Assembly: GCF_900070325.1 (NCBI RefSeq)
Contig: NZ_LN879430.1
Span: 174,501 to 238,500, forward strand
Length of the DNA stretch: 64,000 nt
Reading direction: 5' to 3'
Source of the DNA: Herbinix luporum
GTDB lineage: Bacteria > Bacillota > Clostridia > Lachnospirales > Lachnospiraceae
The translations under genes and the position numbers were made by a program. The notes under the pieces were generated by a model, which worked only from the letters and a program-made list of their open reading frames with translations, had not been told where the DNA came from and did no database searches. Positions 61,292-64,000 of this stretch are shown in pieces; the stretch's first letter is position 1, and each line of letters begins with the position of its first letter.

Positions 61292-62452
61292 TTAATACTT
61301 AGATGATAATTCAATTTCTAAGATATCCAGCTCATTTACCAATACATACCTATTAATACTGTCACAGGGTAGAAAAGCTTTAATATCATCAAATGTATGT
61401 CTAAACTTTTCTGTACCATTTGTTCTAAGAATGTAACATGTTGTTTCGTTATACATTATAATTTCATTACCTGACAGGAAGATATGGCTATATTCAAAAT
61501 CAAACTTTTTATCAAGAATTTTTTTCCCTTTTAGGTTAAACAAAAGAATTTTTGAAGGGGAAGATTCTTCTTCCAATACAACCCCCACATACTTTTCGTT
61601 ATATATAACACTTTTTATTTTACCCTCAAATGTTTTGTCTACTACTAACTCAGGTGTTTCAGGCATTGAATATATCATAAAGCCCTTGTCTTTAAATGCA
61701 CATACAAGATCATTGTTTAAAAACACAATTTTAGGAAATATAATATTCTCATAGGGAAGTCCACCTACTAAGCGATCAATCTTATTTTGTCCCACTTCTC
61801 CATAATTATAAAAACCTAGGTTACTGCGTATTTTTCCGGAAGTTAAATTCAACATATCCAAGACTATTTTCTTACCATCTTTTGATATTGCAAAGTCAAT
61901 CAAATGGCCATATTTTTCAATACCCATTTTCATATCCACTAACATGTTTTCTTGCGTGCTATCTACTACCAGGGGACCATTTTCATAATATAACTGGACA
62001 TAGTAATTATCATGATCGGACATCATGACAGCAACTACCCCTTTAGATGATATTTTTGATGTAATTATGGTATTTAAAGTATTTATTCTTCCTACACATT
62101 TCTTTTCATTAAATATACATAGTAGCTTATTTCCACGATCTGAAATCACAGCATACTCTTCGCATACGTCTACAATTGGATCATTCATTTCATAAGAATA
62201 ATTCCATATTATTTTCCCTTCCTTAATGTAAACAGCTCCATTCTTTTCATATCGTATAATTCCGTTTCTATAATTTATATAATTCGATGTAGTTTCTAGG
62301 TTGGATAAAGAGCTAATAATTTTATATGTACTATAGCTTGAGTTTTTTCTTAAATGTAAAAAGCCTATATATAAAATTGGAATACAAAGCAAGCAAATAT
62401 ATATTACTTTTATGGGAAATCTCTTCTTATTAATACTATTGTTATTTATCAT
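61292..62452 (-). CDS. DUF5711-type membrane-anchored beta-propeller-like protein
   Basis: A 386-residue protein: basic N-terminus, one membrane helix (about 13-32), then an extracytoplasmic beta-rich domain with repeated blades (for example IVDVCEEYAVISDRGNKLLCIF and NEKYVGVVLEEESSPSKILLF). The layout is that of the DUF5711 family of Clostridia, whose function is unknown. A propeller that senses or binds an envelope partner is a guess. A TTACAAAGGAG-like ribosome region precedes the ATG. It is monocistronic. Confidence 0.7.
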   Translation of the reverse strand: MINNNSINKKRFPIKVIYICLLCIPILYIGFLHLRKNSSYSTYKIISSLSNLETTSNYINYRNGIIRYEKNGAVYIKEGKIIWNYSYEMNDPIVDVCEEYAVISDRGNKLLCIFNEKKCVGRINTLNTIITSKISSKGVVAVMMSDHDNYYVQLYYENGPLVVDSTQENMLVDMKMGIEKYGHLIDFAISKDGKKIVLDMLNLTSGKIRSNLGFYNYGEVGQNKIDRLVGGLPYENIIFPKIVFLNNDLVCAFKDKGFMIYSMPETPELVVDKTFEGKIKSVIYNEKYVGVVLEEESSPSKILLFNLKGKKILDKKFDFEYSHIFLSGNEIIMYNETTCYILRTNGTEKFRHTFDDIKAFLPCDSINRYVLVNELDILEIELSSKY

Positions 62453-62815
62453 AATATACTCCTTACAAAGTAATTGGGAGATAAAATTCCATTTTATGTA
62501 ACTTTATACAAGGATATCACAAACCCTAAACAAATTCAATTATTTAGAATATAAATACTAAATATGGAAAATGCAAATTGTATTTTGTTTTTGTTATTTT
62601 ATTAGACACTTGCAAAATGTCAATTCGTGTAATATGATGGTATTATTATCAATATCCTTGTAATTTAATTTATGAATACTCTGACATTGTAAAAGTTATA
62701 GCTACAAAGGAGTATTTTCGCGGCAATGTTAATGAGAGACTTTTGAATATGGTGTGAGTGATCAGATTTGATTGTTATAGTAGTTGTTAATTAACTAATG
62801 AAAGGAGGAATAAAC
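62453..62815. other. AT-rich divergent intergenic region
   Basis: About 360 bases between the divergent DUF5711 and Xre genes. It must hold promoters for both, but I see no unambiguous -35/-10 pair and no stable hairpin. No gene is visible. Confidence 0.5.
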
Positions 62816-63421
62816 TTGGAATTAAGTAAGAAAATTCAGGAGTTACGTAAGCAGAAGAAAATTACCCAGGAAGAACTTGCCGAAGCATTATTTGTATCCA
62901 AATCAGCAATATTAAAATGGGAATCTGGAAAAGCATACCCAAGCATAGACTCCTTAAAAGAAATGGCTAAATATTTCTCGGTATCTATAGACGAATTACT
63001 TTCAAATGAGGAAATTCTTTTACTTGCAGAAGAAGATAGCAAGCAAAATGAAAGACATCTTCGTGATTTGGTTTTTGGATTTCTTGATTGTAGTGTGATA
63101 ATGCTTTTGTTTTTACCGTTTTTTGAGCAGAAAATTAATGGAGTAATCTATCCGGTTTCATTACATTACTTAAAACATTTTGAACCTTATATGAAAACAG
63201 CTTATACAGCTATTGTTGCCGGCCTTGTTGCCTGTGGCTTATTGACTTTGTTTTTGCAAAATTGTTGGAGAACTTTTTGGATTAATATAAAAGGTAAAAT
63301 ATCATTGACCCTTAGTGCATTTGGTGCTTTGATCTTTATGATTAGTGCACAACCAAATGCCGCTATGTATACATTTGTTTTATTAATAATTAAGGCTGTA
63401 ATGCTGATAAAATGGGCATGA
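62816..63421 (+). CDS. Xre-family regulator with C-terminal membrane domain
   Basis: A 201-residue protein: an N-terminal HTH (LSKKIQELRKQKKITQEELAEALFVSKSAILKWESGKAYPS in short pieces), then about four transmembrane helices (about 80-200). Such HTH-membrane proteins may sense envelope stress or regulate a neighbouring gene from the membrane. The start is TTG 62816, which lies after an AAAGGAGG site; the ATG at 62798 precedes that site and is rejected. The partner gene is unknown. Confidence 0.82.
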   Translation: MELSKKIQELRKQKKITQEELAEALFVSKSAILKWESGKAYPSIDSLKEMAKYFSVSIDELLSNEEILLLAEEDSKQNERHLRDLVFGFLDCSVIMLLFLPFFEQKINGVIYPVSLHYLKHFEPYMKTAYTAIVAGLVACGLLTLFLQNCWRTFWINIKGKISLTLSAFGALIFMISAQPNAAMYTFVLLIIKAVMLIKWA

Positions 63422-63459
63422 TATATGATTAATTATGCCATATACAGGGGCTGAATATT

Positions 63460-63816
63460 ATGTGGATAAAATTTCACGATCGATATATGGATTATGTAGG
63501 ATTTTCATATAGATATAATGGTATGTTCAGGAGAATTTTATTTGGATATCCTGGAGCTTATGGAGAATGTTTCCTTTCTGATAGCATATATATAGGTGAA
63601 CCGGATTTAAAGAATCTTATAATAGAAACATCATATGGGCTTCCTAATAAATTACACAGTTATGTTAAGCACGATTCTACTTGGGATTTTACATATGAAT
63701 TTGAGAGATTAATAAAGAATGCTAATTACGATTTTCAATTACCTGGGTTTATAGCTGATTACTTCCTATATAAACAATGGTTTGAAAATGGAGTTTTGAT
63801 AAAAACAGAAGAGTAA
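63460..63816 (+). CDS. Hypothetical protein of 118 residues
   Basis: A soluble, aromatic-rich protein (WIKFHDRYMDYVGFSYRYNG, FIADYFLYKQWFENG) with no family that I recognise. No strong ribosome site precedes the ATG, but the frame has normal codon use and lies 38 bases after the Xre-type gene on the same strand. It may be co-transcribed with that regulator. Confidence 0.5.
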   Translation: MWIKFHDRYMDYVGFSYRYNGMFRRILFGYPGAYGECFLSDSIYIGEPDLKNLIIETSYGLPNKLHSYVKHDSTWDFTYEFERLIKNANYDFQLPGFIADYFLYKQWFENGVLIKTEE

Positions 63817-63865
63817 TAAAATATTAAAATAGTAGTTAAAAATTCATTGAGGAAGGTTGATTATA

Positions 63866-64000
63866 ATGGTAATTGTTTATGAATCTAAAACCGGTTTTAC
63901 CAAGAAGTATGCAGAAATGCTGGCTGATAAAACAAAACTTAAGCTTTACCATATAAAAGATATATCGAAAATCAGTGCTGAGGAGGAAGTTGTTTTTCTT
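63866..64000 (+). CDS. Flavodoxin-like protein, 3' end cut by window edge
   Basis: The first 45 codons read MVIVYESKTGFTKKYAEMLA and on to DISKISAEEEVVFL. The N-terminal VIVYESKTGFTKKYA is the phosphate-binding loop of flavodoxins, which carry FMN as a low-potential electron carrier. A GAGGAAGG site precedes the ATG. The rest lies beyond the window, so whether it is a flavodoxin or a flavodoxin-domain protein is open. Confidence 0.75.
   Translation, partial: MVIVYESKTGFTKKYAEMLADKTKLKLYHIKDISKISAEEEVVFL

Overview
The window comes from a low-GC, endospore-forming Firmicute of the class Clostridia, most likely a Lachnospiraceae member (inference). The evidence is the gene content and order: sporulation genes spoVT, yabP, yabQ and spoIIE, two Csp-type subtilases, divIC followed by tRNA-Met and spoIIE, strong AAGGAGG ribosome sites, and frequent GTG and TTG starts.

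Positions 1-40485 are an orderly chromosomal backbone. From the left edge it holds an M29 aminopeptidase, a family 2 glycosyltransferase, a PAP2 membrane protein, deoB, dtd and a NatAB-like ABC transporter. A sporulation and housekeeping block follows: two subtilases, spoVT, mazG, hup, rqcP, yabP, yabQ, divIC, tRNA-Met, spoIIE, tilS, hpt and ftsH. The next stretch carries a CmpB-family membrane protein, a DUF2156 protein, a B12-binding radical SAM protein, nth, a VanW protein, a PurM/HypE-like protein, an Lrp regulator with an aminotransferase, cheX, trmL, a PhoR/PhoB-like pair on the minus strand, mutS2, an HtrA-like pseudoprotease with a PDZ domain, a YhaM-like nuclease and an RlmCD-type rRNA methyltransferase.

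The backbone is broken at 40486 by a complete group II intron inserted in the last codons of the rRNA methyltransferase gene. From there to about 47.2 kb lies mobile-element debris: an Xre gene, a type I methylase gene truncated at both ends and joined to the tail of a UvrD-like helicase, an IS21-type element with a frameshifted istA, and the 3' part of a large serine recombinase gene. An island of intact genes follows (metE, metF, a LysR regulator and a ymfI-type reductase, 47.3-52.3 kb). Then comes a second debris zone (52.3-55.0 kb) with IS-end-like repeats, broken genes, two conserved unknown genes and a truncated second copy of the intron.

From 55.0 kb a TetR regulator and two alpha/beta hydrolases form a compact unit with two matching operator sites. 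Positions 58.2-60.0 kb are gene-poor relics, including a third repeat copy and the start of a gamma-glutamylcyclotransferase gene. The right end carries a nucleoside phosphorylase, a frameshifted small gene, a DUF5711 protein, an Xre-type membrane regulator, an unknown gene and the start of a flavodoxin gene.

The strongest observations are: the intron whose removal restores the normal end of the methyltransferase, with a seven-base EBS1-IBS1 match; a spoIIE promoter with a 21-bp spacer and Spo0A-box-like sites; a hairpin between the ribosome site and the start codon of trmL; loss of catalytic residues in the HtrA-like protein; and the paired TetR operators.
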